Source: Falsirhodobacter sp. 20TX0035
GTDB lineage: Bacteria > Pseudomonadota > Alphaproteobacteria > Rhodobacterales > Rhodobacteraceae
Assembly (NCBI RefSeq): GCF_028307215.1
Contig: NZ_JAQMHV010000001.1
Coordinates: 434,001-498,000, forward strand
Reading direction: 5' to 3'
DNA length: 64,000 nucleotides
Shown piece by piece: positions 16,773 through 28,938 of this stretch. The translations under genes and the position numbers were made by a program. Numbering within the stretch: position 1 is the stretch's first letter; each line of letters starts with the position of its first letter. The notes beneath the pieces were generated by a model. It was not told the origin of the DNA. It was given only the letters and a program-made list of their open reading frames with translations, and did not search any database.

Positions 16773-17048
16773 ATGGCAAATACGCCCCAGTCCAAGAAGC
16801 GCGCCCGGCAGTCCGAAGCACGTTTTGCAATCAACAAAGCGCGCCGGTCGCGGATCCGCACCTTCCTGCGCAAGGTCGAGGAAGCCATCGCCTCCGGCGA
16901 TCAGGCCGTTGCCGCTGAAGCCCTGCGCACCGCCCAGCCCGAAATGGCGCGTGGCGTGACCAAGGGTGTGCTGCACAAGAACACCGTGGCCCGCAAGATG
17001 TCGCGCCTGTCGTCGCGCGTCAAAGCGCTTAGCGCCACCGCGGCCTGA
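16773..17048 (+). CDS. rpsT: ribosomal protein S20
   Basis: A 91-residue very basic protein with the S20 start [17 protein letters not shown]. It binds 16S rRNA in the small subunit. It sits upstream of dnaA, the common arrangement in Rhodobacteraceae, and ends in a strong terminator. Confidence 0.97.
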   Translation: MANTPQSKKRARQSEARFAINKARRSRIRTFLRKVEEAIASGDQAVAAEALRTAQPEMARGVTKGVLHKNTVARKMSRLSSRVKALSATAA

Positions 17049-17072
17049 GTCCACAGAAATTCCGCTGAAATG

Positions 17073-17095
17073 GCGCGCCCTCGGGCGCGCTTTTT
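17073..17095 (+). terminator. rpsT intrinsic terminator
   Basis: An eight-base-pair GC stem (GCGCGCCC / GGGCGCGC) with a two-base loop, followed by TTTTT. It ends 47 bases after the rpsT stop codon and isolates the dnaA leader. Confidence 0.88.
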
Positions 17096-17243
17096 CGTTT
17101 TTATTTCGGCCTGATGCGGCAAAATCGCAGGTTCCGGATTCGGCCCTGCCAAATTTCTGTCAACAGCGAAGTTCGGTTGCGGAGGCCTCGGCTCCGGGGC
17201 TAGCGTCCTTGAAGCGATTCACCTGTCCTGGGGGACATGACGT

Positions 17244-17316
17244 GATCGCATCCCATTGGGGCCCGGCTGCCAGTACGTCGCGCATGCGCGACCAGGGCCG
17301 CCAGCGGGATGCGATC
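17244..17316. repeat. nested palindrome in the dnaA leader
   Basis: Outer arms of 11 bases (17244-17254 and 17306-17316) are perfect complements. Inside them, off-centre by about 4.5 bases, is a 16-base perfect palindrome (17277-17292). The structure could form a cruciform in DNA or a multi-stem RNA if transcribed, or bind a dimeric protein. The function is unknown. Confidence 0.8.
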
Positions 17317-17355
17317 CTTGCACGATCGAACAGGGTGCCTTTGGCGCCCCGATAT

Positions 17356-17381
17356 CCTCACGGGACGCGTTTCCCGTGAGG
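17356..17381 (+). other. 10-bp hairpin in the dnaA leader
   Basis: A perfect 10-base-pair stem with a 6-base loop (CGCGTT), followed by TTGTCCTGTTGTTG, a T-rich but interrupted tract. It could be a weak terminator or attenuator 131 bases before the dnaA ATG. Confidence 0.55.
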
Positions 17382-17511
17382 TTGTCCTGTTGTTGCGGCC
17401 GTCGGCTTTGTGCCGGCCGGTCCTCCCCTGCGGCTTGCCGCCCTTCGGGGTCGGGTGAAGCACAAGAAAAATCGGGCAAAGGCCCGCGCGGTGGATTTGG
17501 AGCGGTCAGGC

Positions 17512-18882
17512 ATGACGAACGACACATGGACGAAGTTGCGTGAAGACCTGCTGCTTCATGTTGGCCGGAACAACTACGTCACCTGGATCGAGCCGCTGAA
17601 GCTGACGCATCTGGCCGAAGGCCGGGCGGAGTTCGAGGTGCCGACCTCGTTCTTCGGCAACTGGGTGCAGCGCAACTTCGCCGACAAGATCCGCCATCGC
17701 CTGAACGAGGCCGGGATCGACGTGTCGCGCATCGACTTCTCCGTCGCCCGTGCGGCGGCCCCGGCAGCTCCCGCCCCTGCCCCCCGTGTTACGCCCGCCC
17801 CTGCCCCGGTAGCCGCCGCCCCCGCCCGGCGCGAGGAGGAGATCGCGAGCGCCCCCCTGGACGCCCGCTTCACCTTCGACAGCTTCGTCGTGGGCAAGCC
17901 GAACGCGCTGGCCCATGCGGCCGCGCGCCGCGTGGCCGAAGGAGGCCCCGTGACCTTCAACCCGCTGTTCCTCTATGGCGGGGTGGGCCTTGGCAAGACG
18001 CATCTGATGCACGCCATCGCGCACGAACTGCAACTGCGCCAGCCGCATCTGCGCGTCCTCTACCTGTCGGCCGAACAGTTCATGTACCGCTTCGTGCAGG
18101 CCCTGCGCGAACGCCAGATCATGGACTTCAAGGAGATGTTCCGCAGCGTCGACGTCCTCATGGTCGACGACGTGCAGTTCATCGCCGGCAAGGATTCCAC
18201 GCAGGAGGAGTTCTTCCACACGTTCAACGCCCTTGTGGACCAGAACAAGCAGATCGTCATCTCGGCCGACCGCGCGCCGGGGGAGATCAAGGATCTGGAG
18301 GACCGCATCAAGTCCCGTCTGCAATGCGGGCTGGTGGTCGACCTGCATCCGACCGATTATGAACTGCGTCTGGGCGTGCTGCAGCAGAAGGCCGAACATT
18401 ACCGTCGCCAGATGGGCGATCTGGTGATCACGGACGGCGTTCTGGAGTTCCTGGCCCACCGCATCACCACCAATGTCCGCGTGCTGGAAGGCGCGCTGAC
18501 GCGCTTGTTCGCCTTTGCCAACCTGGTCGGGCGCCCCGTCACGCTGGAAGTGACGCAGGAATGCCTGTCGGACATCCTGCGCGCCTCGGACCGCAAGGTC
18601 ACGATCGAGGAGATCCAGCGCAAGGTGGCCGAGCATTACAACGTCCGCCTGTCCGACATGATCGGGCCGAAGCGCGTGCGCACCATCGCCCGTCCCCGGC
18701 AGGTCGCGATGTATCTGGCGAAACAGTTGACCCCCCGCTCCCTGCCCGAGATCGGGCGCCGGTTCGGCGGGCGCGACCACACCACCATCATGCACGGCGT
18801 CAAGAAGGTGGAGGAGCTGATGTCCACCGATTCTCAGTTGTCGGACGATCTTCAGATGCTGCGCCGCCTGCTTCAGGCGTGA
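17512..18882 (+). CDS. dnaA: DnaA, chromosomal replication initiator
   Basis: A 456-residue AAA+ initiator. Domain I is at the N-terminus (TKLREDLLLHVGRNNYVTWI), domain II is an Ala/Pro-rich linker (about residues 80-115), and domain III carries Walker A GGVGLGKTH (Lys162) and Walker B VLMVDDVQFI. Domain IV ends with the DNA-binding signature GGRDHTTIMHGVKKV. The ATG at 17512 is chosen because it starts at domain I; the open frame runs 34 codons further upstream without family similarity. It heads the block dnaA-dnaN-recF-gyrB. Confidence 0.97.
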   Translation: MTNDTWTKLREDLLLHVGRNNYVTWIEPLKLTHLAEGRAEFEVPTSFFGNWVQRNFADKIRHRLNEAGIDVSRIDFSVARAAAPAAPAPAPRVTPAPAPVAAAPARREEEIASAPLDARFTFDSFVVGKPNALAHAAARRVAEGGPVTFNPLFLYGGVGLGKTHLMHAIAHELQLRQPHLRVLYLSAEQFMYRFVQALRERQIMDFKEMFRSVDVLMVDDVQFIAGKDSTQEEFFHTFNALVDQNKQIVISADRAPGEIKDLEDRIKSRLQCGLVVDLHPTDYELRLGVLQQKAEHYRRQMGDLVITDGVLEFLAHRITTNVRVLEGALTRLFAFANLVGRPVTLEVTQECLSDILRASDRKVTIEEIQRKVAEHYNVRLSDMIGPKRVRTIARPRQVAMYLAKQLTPRSLPEIGRRFGGRDHTTIMHGVKKVEELMSTDSQLSDDLQMLRRLLQA

Positions 18883-18958
18883 CCTTGACGCCCGGCCTGG
18901 ATAATCGGAAAGTCCCTGACGACAATTCGGCCGCAGGCCGGGAACGGGAAAGACGTCC

Positions 18959-20069
18959 ATGAAGATCAGCATCGAACGCGGCACACTTCTGAAAGCGGTC
19001 TCTCAGGCCCAGTCGGTGGTGGAACGCCGCAACACGATCCCGATCCTCGCCAACGTCCTGATCGAGGCGGAGGGCAACACCGTGTCCTTCCGCGCGACCG
19101 ACCTGGACATCGAGGTGATCGACCGCGCCCCGGCGCAGGTGGAACGCGCGGGCGCCACCACCGTGTCTGCCACCATGCTGCACGAGATCGTCCGCAAGCT
19201 GCCCGACGGCGCGCTGGTGAACCTGACCGAGGATGCGGCGGCGGGCCGTTTGACGGTCATGGCCGGGCGATCGAACTTCAGCCTGACCACCCTGCCGCGC
19301 GAGGATTTCCCGGTCATGGCGTCGTCGGAATACGCCGCCAGCTTCACCGCCAAGGCCAAGATGCTGCGCCGCCTGTTCGACAAGGCGAAGTTCGCCATTT
19401 CGACCGAGGAAACCCGCTATTACCTGAACGGCGTCTACATGCATGTGGCCACCGGAGAGGACGGGCCTGTGCTGCGCTGCGTGGCGACGGATGGCCACCG
19501 GCTGGCGCGCATCGACGCGCCCCTGCCCGAAGGGGCGCAGGGCATGGCCGGCGTGATCGTGCCGCGCAAGACGGTAGGCGAACTGCGCAAGCTGCTGGAC
19601 GATGACGACGCGGACATCGCCGTGTCGGTGTCGGAAACCAAGGTCCGCTTTGCTACGCCCAACATCACCATGACCTCCAAGGTGATCGACGGGACCTTCC
19701 CCGACTACACCCGCGTGATCCCGCAGGCGAACGCCAAGCGTCTGGAAGTGGACGCGACGGAATTCGCGAAGGCCGTGGACCGGGTGGCCACGGTGTCGTC
19801 CGAACGCAGCCGCGCCGTGAAGCTGAGCATGGAGGACGACCGCCTCGTCCTCTCCGTCAACGCCCCGGACTCCGGGGCGGCCGAGGAAGAGCTGGCGGTG
19901 GCCTACGGCGACGAGAAGCTGGAGATCGGCTTCAACGCGAAATACCTGCTGGAAATCGCGAGCCAGGTGGACCGCGAGAACGCCGTCTTCCTCTTCAACT
20001 CCTCGGGCGATCCGACGCTGATGCGCGAAGGCAACGACGCCTCCGCCGTGTATGTCGTGATGCCGATGC

Positions 20070-20077
<8 letters not shown>
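18959..20077 (+). CDS. dnaN: DnaN, DNA polymerase III beta clamp
   Basis: A 372-residue sliding clamp that tethers polymerase to DNA. The start MKISIERGTLLKAVSQAQSV and the C-terminal MREGNDASAVYVVMPMRV are typical; the terminal MPMR(V) is the conserved clamp end. It lies 76 bases after dnaA and overlaps recF by eight bases. It would also serve the error-prone polymerases encoded at 33094-37957. Confidence 0.97.
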
Positions 20078-23665
<3,588 letters not shown>

Positions 23666-23666
23666 C

Positions 23667-24752
23667 GTGCCGACACTCGCTGAGCTTTACGACCAGCGGG
23701 TGGCCGCCGGTCTGCTGAAACCGGACGACGCGCAGCGCGCCGTGCTGCCGGAACTGCAACGCATCAAGACGGCGCTGGAGGCGGCCCCCCCGCCCCCGGC
23801 CAAACGCGGCTTCTTCGCGCGGTTCACGCACACCGAAACCCCGCAGATCCGAGGCCTGTATCTTTGGGGCGGCGTCGGGCGCGGCAAGTCGATGCTGATG
23901 GACATGTTCATCGAGGCGGTGGACATCCCGGCCAAGCGCCGCGTCCACTTTCACGCCTTCATGCAGGAAATCCACCACGGCCTGCACGAGGCGCGCAAGC
24001 GCGGCGTGGACGACGCCATCGCGCCCGTGGCCGCCGACATCACGTCGAAGCTGCGGCTGCTGGCCTTTGACGAGATGCAGATCACCGACATCACCGACGC
24101 GATGATCGTGGGACGCCTGTTCCAGAAGCTGTTCGAAGGGGGGGTGACGATCGTCACCACCTCCAACCGCGTGCCGGACGACCTGTACAAGAACGGGCTG
24201 AACCGGCAGCTGTTTTTGCCCTTCATCGGCCTTCTGAAGGAACGGCTGGTGGTGCATGGCCTGGACAGCGAACATGATTACCGCCAGCACCGGCTAACCG
24301 GCCAGCCCGTTTATTTCCAGCCGGCCGAAGGTGCCAAGCCCCATCTGGACGAGATCTGGGACCACCTGACCGGCGACGCCAAGGGCGAGCCGCTGGTCCT
24401 GACCGTCAACGGGCGCACCGTGTCGGTGCCCCTTTTCGCCAATGGCGTGGCGCGGGCGACGTTCAACGACCTGTGCGTCAAGCCGCACGGCCCCGGCGAT
24501 TATCTGGCGCTGGCCGAAGCGGTGCGCGTCCTGATCCTTGAGGACATCCCCCGCCTGTCCCGCGCCCGCAACAACGAGGCCAAGCGCCTCGTGACCCTGA
24601 TCGACGCCTTGTACGAGGCGAAGGTTCGCCTGATCGCCAGCGCCGCGGACGAACCCGAAAAGCTTTACGAAGAAGGCGAAGGCGCGTTCGAGTTCGAACG
24701 CACCGCCTCGCGCCTGAGGGAGATGCAGGACGCCCGCTGGGGTCAGGCCTGA
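23667..24752 (+). CDS. zapE: ZapE / AFG1-like ATPase
   Basis: A 361-residue AAA-type ATPase of the AFG1/ZapE family, which binds FtsZ and supports late cell division in E. coli. Walker A is GGVGRGKSMLMD; the segments RRVHFHAFMQEIHHGLHEAR and LAFDEMQITDITDAMI are diagnostic. It starts with GTG one base after the gyrB stop. In many alphaproteobacteria the gene instead lies beside mdh and sucC. Its end overlaps the convergent thioesterase gene by ten bases. Confidence 0.92.
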   Translation: MPTLAELYDQRVAAGLLKPDDAQRAVLPELQRIKTALEAAPPPPAKRGFFARFTHTETPQIRGLYLWGGVGRGKSMLMDMFIEAVDIPAKRRVHFHAFMQEIHHGLHEARKRGVDDAIAPVAADITSKLRLLAFDEMQITDITDAMIVGRLFQKLFEGGVTIVTTSNRVPDDLYKNGLNRQLFLPFIGLLKERLVVHGLDSEHDYRQHRLTGQPVYFQPAEGAKPHLDEIWDHLTGDAKGEPLVLTVNGRTVSVPLFANGVARATFNDLCVKPHGPGDYLALAEAVRVLILEDIPRLSRARNNEAKRLVTLIDALYEAKVRLIASAADEPEKLYEEGEGAFEFERTASRLREMQDARWGQA

Positions 24753-25231
24753 TCCTCGGCCGCCGCGCGCATGCGTTCGGCATGTTCGCGGCGCAGGGTG
24801 CGGCGCAATTCGGCGGCGCGGTGGCGCTGGCGCTCCGTCTCATTCGTGGGCTCCAGCTGCGGCACGCCCACCGGCCGCCCGTCATCGCCCACCGCCACCA
24901 TGGTGAAATAGCACGAATTCGTGTGGCGGCGTTCGCCGGTGCGGATGTTCTCCGCCTCCACCCGGATCCCCACCTCCATCGAGGTGCGGCCCGTGTAGTT
25001 CACCGAGGCGAGAAAGGTCACCAGCTCGCCCACGTTGATCGGCTGCTTGAAGACGACCTGATCCACCGACAGCGTGACCGCGTAATGCTTGGAATAGCGC
25101 GACGCCAGCGAGAAGGCCACGCGGTCCAGCAGCTTCAACAACTCCCCCCCGTGGACCTTTCCGCTAAAGTTGGCCATGTCCGGCGTCATCAGTTCGGTCA
25201 TGTTCAGGTGGTGGCTGTGCGTGGCGGACAT
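24743..25231 (-). CDS. acyl-CoA thioesterase, hotdog fold
   Basis: A 162-residue single hotdog-domain protein of the YciA/ACOT type, which hydrolyses acyl-CoA. The motif NFSGKVHGGELLKLLD contains the conserved Asn/His/Gly region around the active helix, and SVNYTGRTSMEVGIRVEAEN follows the family. The C-terminal 30 residues are charged and Arg-rich (RQRHRAAELRRTLRREHAER), an extension of unknown role. Acyl chain preference cannot be told. Confidence 0.88.
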   Translation of the reverse strand: MSATHSHHLNMTELMTPDMANFSGKVHGGELLKLLDRVAFSLASRYSKHYAVTLSVDQVVFKQPINVGELVTFLASVNYTGRTSMEVGIRVEAENIRTGERRHTNSCYFTMVAVGDDGRPVGVPQLEPTNETERQRHRAAELRRTLRREHAERMRAAAEDQA

Positions 25232-25315
25232 TCTGGCTCCGGGCTGGAAAGAAATCGTTAACCCTTTTTAAAGCGATCCGTGGAAAGGGTGGGTCAGGCA
25301 GGTTGGGGGTTGGGT

Positions 25316-26710
25316 GTGATCACTCCGGTTCTTTTATGCGGCGGGTCGGGCACGCGTCTATGGCCATTGTCGCGCCGCAGCTATCCCAAGCAGTTCGCGC
25401 CGCTTCTGGGCCACGAAAGCCTGTTCCAGCAGGCCGCGCTGCGCCTGACGGGGCCGGGCTTCGCGCCGCCGGTGATCGTCACCGCCTCTGACTTCCGGTT
25501 CATCGTGACGGAACAGCTGGCGGGCGTGGCGGTGGATCCCGGTGCCATCCTGATCGAACCGCAGGCGCGCAACACCTGCGCCGCGATCCTGGCCGCGGCC
25601 CTGCACCTTCCGCCCGAGGCGCTGCTGCTGGTCTCGCCCTCGGACCATGCCCTGCCGGATGTGGAGGCGTTCCACGGTGCCATCGCGCAAGGGGTGGACG
25701 CGGCGCGGCAGGGCCGGATCGTGACCTTCGGCATCACGCCCGACCGCGCCGAAACCGGCTTCGGCTGGCTGGAGGCGGAAGGGCCGGGCGTGTCCCCCTT
25801 GAGGCGTTTCGTGGAAAAGCCGGCGCTGGCCGACGCGCAGGCGATGCTGCGGGACGGCCGTTTCCTGTGGAACGCGGGCCTGTTCCTGTGCCGCGCCGAC
25901 ACCCTGATCGCCGCCGCCGACCGGCATTGCCCCGACATCCTGACCGCCGTCCGGGCGGCGGTGCAGGCGGCCCGCCCCGACCTCGGCTTCCTGCGGCTGG
26001 ACGCGGAGGCCTGGGCCGGGCTTCCCGACCTGTCCATCGACTATGCGGTGATGGAGCGGGCGGAGAACCTGACCGTCGTGCCCTTTGGCGGGGCCTGGTC
26101 CGACATGGGCGGCTGGGACGCGGTGTGGCAGGGCAGCCCCCGTTGCGCCCAAGGCGTGGCGCGGCATGGTCCCGCCACCGCCATCGACTGCCAGGACAGC
26201 CTGCTGCGATCGGAGTCGCCGGGGCAAGAGATCGTGGGGATCGGCCTGCGCGACATCGTGGCCGTCGCCATGCCCGACGCCGTTCTGGTGATGGACCGCC
26301 ACCGCGCGCAAGAGGCGCGTCTGGCCGTCACTGCCCTGCGCGCGCGCAACGCCGTGCAGGCCGACACCTTTCCCCGCGCCCACCGTCCGTGGGGCTGGTT
26401 CGAGACTCTGGCCCTGGCCGACCGCTTTCAGGTGAAGCGCATCACCGTGCATCCCGGCGCGGCGCTGTCGCTGCAAAGCCACGTGCACCGGTCCGAACAC
26501 TGGATCGTGGTGTCCGGCACCGCCCGCGTGACCATTGACGGGGCCGAACGGCTGGTGACGGAAAACCAGTCGATCTACGTCCCCCTAGGCGCGCTGCATC
26601 GGCTGGAAAACCCCGGCAAGGTGCCGATGATCCTGATCGAGGTTCAGACCGGCAGCTATCTGGCCGAGGATGACATCACCCGCTATGCCGACAGCTACGC
26701 CCGGGCCTGA
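25316..26710 (+). CDS. mannose-1-phosphate guanylyltransferase / mannose-6-phosphate isomerase
   Basis: A 464-residue bifunctional enzyme of the ManC/AlgA/XanB type. The nucleotidyltransferase half begins with VLLCGGSGTRLWPLSRRSYPKQF; the C-terminal cupin half has SLQSHVHRSEHWIVVSGTA. It makes GDP-mannose for exopolysaccharide or lipopolysaccharide. The start is uncertain: GTG at 25316 puts the GGSGTR motif at the usual distance and has a G-rich site before it, while GTG at 25280 would add 12 residues. It stands alone here, not in a sugar cluster. Its end overlaps serB by 16 bases. Confidence 0.92.
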   Translation: MITPVLLCGGSGTRLWPLSRRSYPKQFAPLLGHESLFQQAALRLTGPGFAPPVIVTASDFRFIVTEQLAGVAVDPGAILIEPQARNTCAAILAAALHLPPEALLLVSPSDHALPDVEAFHGAIAQGVDAARQGRIVTFGITPDRAETGFGWLEAEGPGVSPLRRFVEKPALADAQAMLRDGRFLWNAGLFLCRADTLIAAADRHCPDILTAVRAAVQAARPDLGFLRLDAEAWAGLPDLSIDYAVMERAENLTVVPFGGAWSDMGGWDAVWQGSPRCAQGVARHGPATAIDCQDSLLRSESPGQEIVGIGLRDIVAVAMPDAVLVMDRHRAQEARLAVTALRARNAVQADTFPRAHRPWGWFETLALADRFQVKRITVHPGAALSLQSHVHRSEHWIVVSGTARVTIDGAERLVTENQSIYVPLGALHRLENPGKVPMILIEVQTGSYLAEDDITRYADSYARA

Positions 26711-27579
26711 ACGAAGTCTTCCCGCGCATAGCCCTGCAGGAACAGAAGCGCCGTCAGGTCGCCATGGTTCACCCGCACCTCGCATTGCGCGGCCACGGCG
26801 GGCTTGGCGTGCAGCGCGACGCCCATGCCGGCGCGGCCCAGCATGCCCAGATCATTGGCCCCGTCGCCCACGGCGATCACCTCCGCCGCGGTGATGCCCA
26901 TCCGGCGGCTCATCTCCTCCAGCGCCGTCACCTTCGCCTCGCGGCCCAAGATGGGTTCGGCGACCTTGCCGGTCAGCTTGCCCCCTTCGGCCAAAAGGAT
27001 GTTGGCGCGGTTTTCGTCAAAGCCCAGCGTCGCGGCCACGCGCGCGGTGAAATCCACGAACCCGCCCGACACCAGCACCGCCCGCGCGCCCTGCGCCTTC
27101 ATCGTGGCGATCAGCGTGGCCCCGCCCGGCATGAAGGTGATCCGTTCGGCGATCACCTGATCGATGATGGACACCGGCAGATCCTTCAGCAGCGCCACGC
27201 GCTCGCGCAGGGCCGCCTCGAAATCCAGTTCCCCGTTCATGGCGCGGGCGGTGATGGCCGACACGAAGGCCCCCACCCCGGCCATGTCGGCCAGTTCGTC
27301 GATGCATTCCTGCTGGATCATGGTGGAGTCCATGTCGGCCAGCAGCAGGCGCTTGCGCCGCCCCGCCTGCGGCACGACGGCCATGTCGATGCCCTGCGCC
27401 TGAAGCGCTTCCCACACGTCCCAGCGGTCGGGGGGGACCTGCGCCAGCGCGAACTCGGCCGCGACCGCCGGCTCCAGCCAGCGCAGGGCGTCGCCGCCCC
27501 AGGTGCGGCGGATGTCCTCGGCCAGCGCCGCCGTCAGCCGGGGCGTGTCCGGACGGGTCAGGAGGGTGACAACATGCAT
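26695..27579 (-). CDS. serB: SerB, phosphoserine phosphatase
   Basis: A 294-residue HAD-family phosphatase for the last step of serine synthesis. The nucleophile motif LLLADMDSTMI (DxDST), the motif SGGFVDFTARVA and the GDGANDLGML metal-binding motif are all present. An N-terminal ACT-like region precedes the HAD core. The ATG at 27579 is the start; the open frame further upstream is shadow. The first two serine genes, serC and serA, are 19 kb away at 46221-49006. Confidence 0.95.
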   Translation of the reverse strand: MHVVTLLTRPDTPRLTAALAEDIRRTWGGDALRWLEPAVAAEFALAQVPPDRWDVWEALQAQGIDMAVVPQAGRRKRLLLADMDSTMIQQECIDELADMAGVGAFVSAITARAMNGELDFEAALRERVALLKDLPVSIIDQVIAERITFMPGGATLIATMKAQGARAVLVSGGFVDFTARVAATLGFDENRANILLAEGGKLTGKVAEPILGREAKVTALEEMSRRMGITAAEVIAVGDGANDLGMLGRAGMGVALHAKPAVAAQCEVRVNHGDLTALLFLQGYAREDFVQARA

Positions 27580-27734
27580 GATCGCTCCGATCCTTGAAGG
27601 GCTTTGCGCAGGATTACAGCCAATCGGCCCCCTTCGCCAGTCACGGGGATGTTGGGCTTCCCGCGCCCTGCCCCATGTTGACAACCCACGGAGGAGGCAC
27701 GACTTTCCCCGCATCCACAAAGAAGGCGACGATC

Positions 27735-28847
27735 ATGACCAGCACCCGCACCGCACCTTTCCGGGCCGATCATGTCGGCTCCCTCCTGCGTCCGGCCCCG
27801 GTGGCCGTCGCCCGCGCCGCGCATCTGGCCCCCGCCGACCTGCGCCCGGTCGAGGATGCGGGCATCCGCGACCTCGTGCAGTTGCAGCGCGACACCGGCA
27901 TGAAGGTCCTCACCGATGGCGAGGCGCGGCGCGCCTTCTGGCATTACGACTTCATGGGCATGCTGACGGGGCTGGAGATGAAGCCCTCCACCCGCAGCCT
28001 GCCTTTCAAGACCGAACACAAGACCCCGCCGATCGAGGCGCATCTGACCGGCCCGCTCGACTTCCCAGCCGACCATCCGATGATCGAACACTTCACCTTC
28101 GTGAAGGGCCTCGTGCAGGCGGGCGAGGTGCCCAAGATCTCCATCCCCGGACCGTCGGCCATCCATTTCCGGATGGAGCCGGAGAACATCGAACACGCCC
28201 CCTACAACGACGCCGAGGTGCTGTTCGCCGACATCGCCCAGACCTACAAGAAGGCGGTGCAAGCGTTTTACGACGCGGGCTGCCGGTATCTGCAGCTTGA
28301 TGACATCTTCTTCGCCTATCTGGCCGATCCGAAGCAGCGCGAACAGCGCCGCGCCCTGGGTCAGGACCCCGACTGGCTGATCGACCAGTACGCCCGGATG
28401 CTGGAGGAGTCGATCAAGGACCGCCCGCAGGACATGGTCATCGGGATGCACATGTGCCGCGGCAACTTCCGCTCCTCGCACGTGGCCGAAGGCGGCTACG
28501 ATCTGGCGGCGGACGCGATCTTCAACCGCACCTCGGTCGACGTGTATTTCATGGAATACGACACGGAACGGGCCGGCGGGCTGGAGCCGTTGAGGCTGCT
28601 GCCCAAGGGCCACAAGCGCGTCATGGCCGGCTTCATCACCACCAAGACGGGCGAACTGGAACGCCCCGACTGGCTGCGCGCGAAGTTCGACGAAGCGTCG
28701 AAATACGTGGACCTCGACCAGCTGGGCATCGCACCGCAATGCGGCTTCGCCTCCACCGAACATGGCAACGCCATCACGGAGGACGACCAGAAGCGTAAAC
28801 TGGAGCTGGTGGTGAACACCGCCCAAGCAATCTGGGGCGAGAACTGA
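27735..28847 (+). CDS. MetE-like cobalamin-independent methyltransferase (catalytic half only)
   Basis: A 370-residue protein matching the C-terminal catalytic barrel of MetE, in the stand-alone form often annotated as 5-methyltetrahydropteroyltriglutamate-homocysteine methyltransferase or YxjG. The zinc-binding set expected of the family can be placed at His239, Cys241 (GMHMCRGN), Glu274 and Cys336 (IAPQCGFAS). The start at 27735 gives the usual FRADHVGSLLRP opening. The folate-binding N-terminal MetE half is absent, so the methyl donor may not be the usual folate. No riboswitch is seen upstream. Confidence 0.88.
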   Translation: MTSTRTAPFRADHVGSLLRPAPVAVARAAHLAPADLRPVEDAGIRDLVQLQRDTGMKVLTDGEARRAFWHYDFMGMLTGLEMKPSTRSLPFKTEHKTPPIEAHLTGPLDFPADHPMIEHFTFVKGLVQAGEVPKISIPGPSAIHFRMEPENIEHAPYNDAEVLFADIAQTYKKAVQAFYDAGCRYLQLDDIFFAYLADPKQREQRRALGQDPDWLIDQYARMLEESIKDRPQDMVIGMHMCRGNFRSSHVAEGGYDLAADAIFNRTSVDVYFMEYDTERAGGLEPLRLLPKGHKRVMAGFITTKTGELERPDWLRAKFDEASKYVDLDQLGIAPQCGFASTEHGNAITEDDQKRKLELVVNTAQAIWGEN

Positions 28848-28892
28848 TCCCAACAGGTCGGTCCGGCCAAAAGGAACCTCTGCCGGCACGAA

Positions 28893-28920
28893 AAAGGCCC
28901 CCGGAACACCGGGGGCCTTT
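28893..28920. terminator. bidirectional terminator
   Basis: A perfect 12-base-pair stem with loop AACA (AAAGGCCCCCGG and its complement), flanked by A and T runs on both sides. It lies between the convergent MetE-like and autotransporter genes and can serve both. Confidence 0.85.
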
Positions 28921-28938
28921 CGCATTCCCTTGGCCCGA

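Larger units (their letters stand above)
17096..17511 (+). promoter_or_regulatory. dnaA upstream region with nested inverted repeats
   Basis: No gene is seen in these 416 bases. The region holds an 11-base inverted repeat (GATCGCATCCC at 17244-17254, its complement at 17306-17316), a 16-base perfect palindrome between the arms (17277-17292, GTCGCGCATGCGCGAC), and a third hairpin with a 10-base stem and 6-base loop at 17356-17381 (arms CCTCACGGGA / TCCCGTGAGG). No TTATCCACA DnaA box is found, so I do not call an origin. It should contain the dnaA promoter and leader. Confidence 0.7.

Noticed and set aside
17096-17511. Chromosomal origin next to dnaA
   Set aside because: No TTATCCACA-type DnaA boxes and no long AT-rich stretch are seen; only inverted repeats.
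27580-27734. Cobalamin or SAM riboswitch before the MetE-like gene
   Set aside because: No conserved core sequence or clear multi-stem structure is visible in 155 bases.
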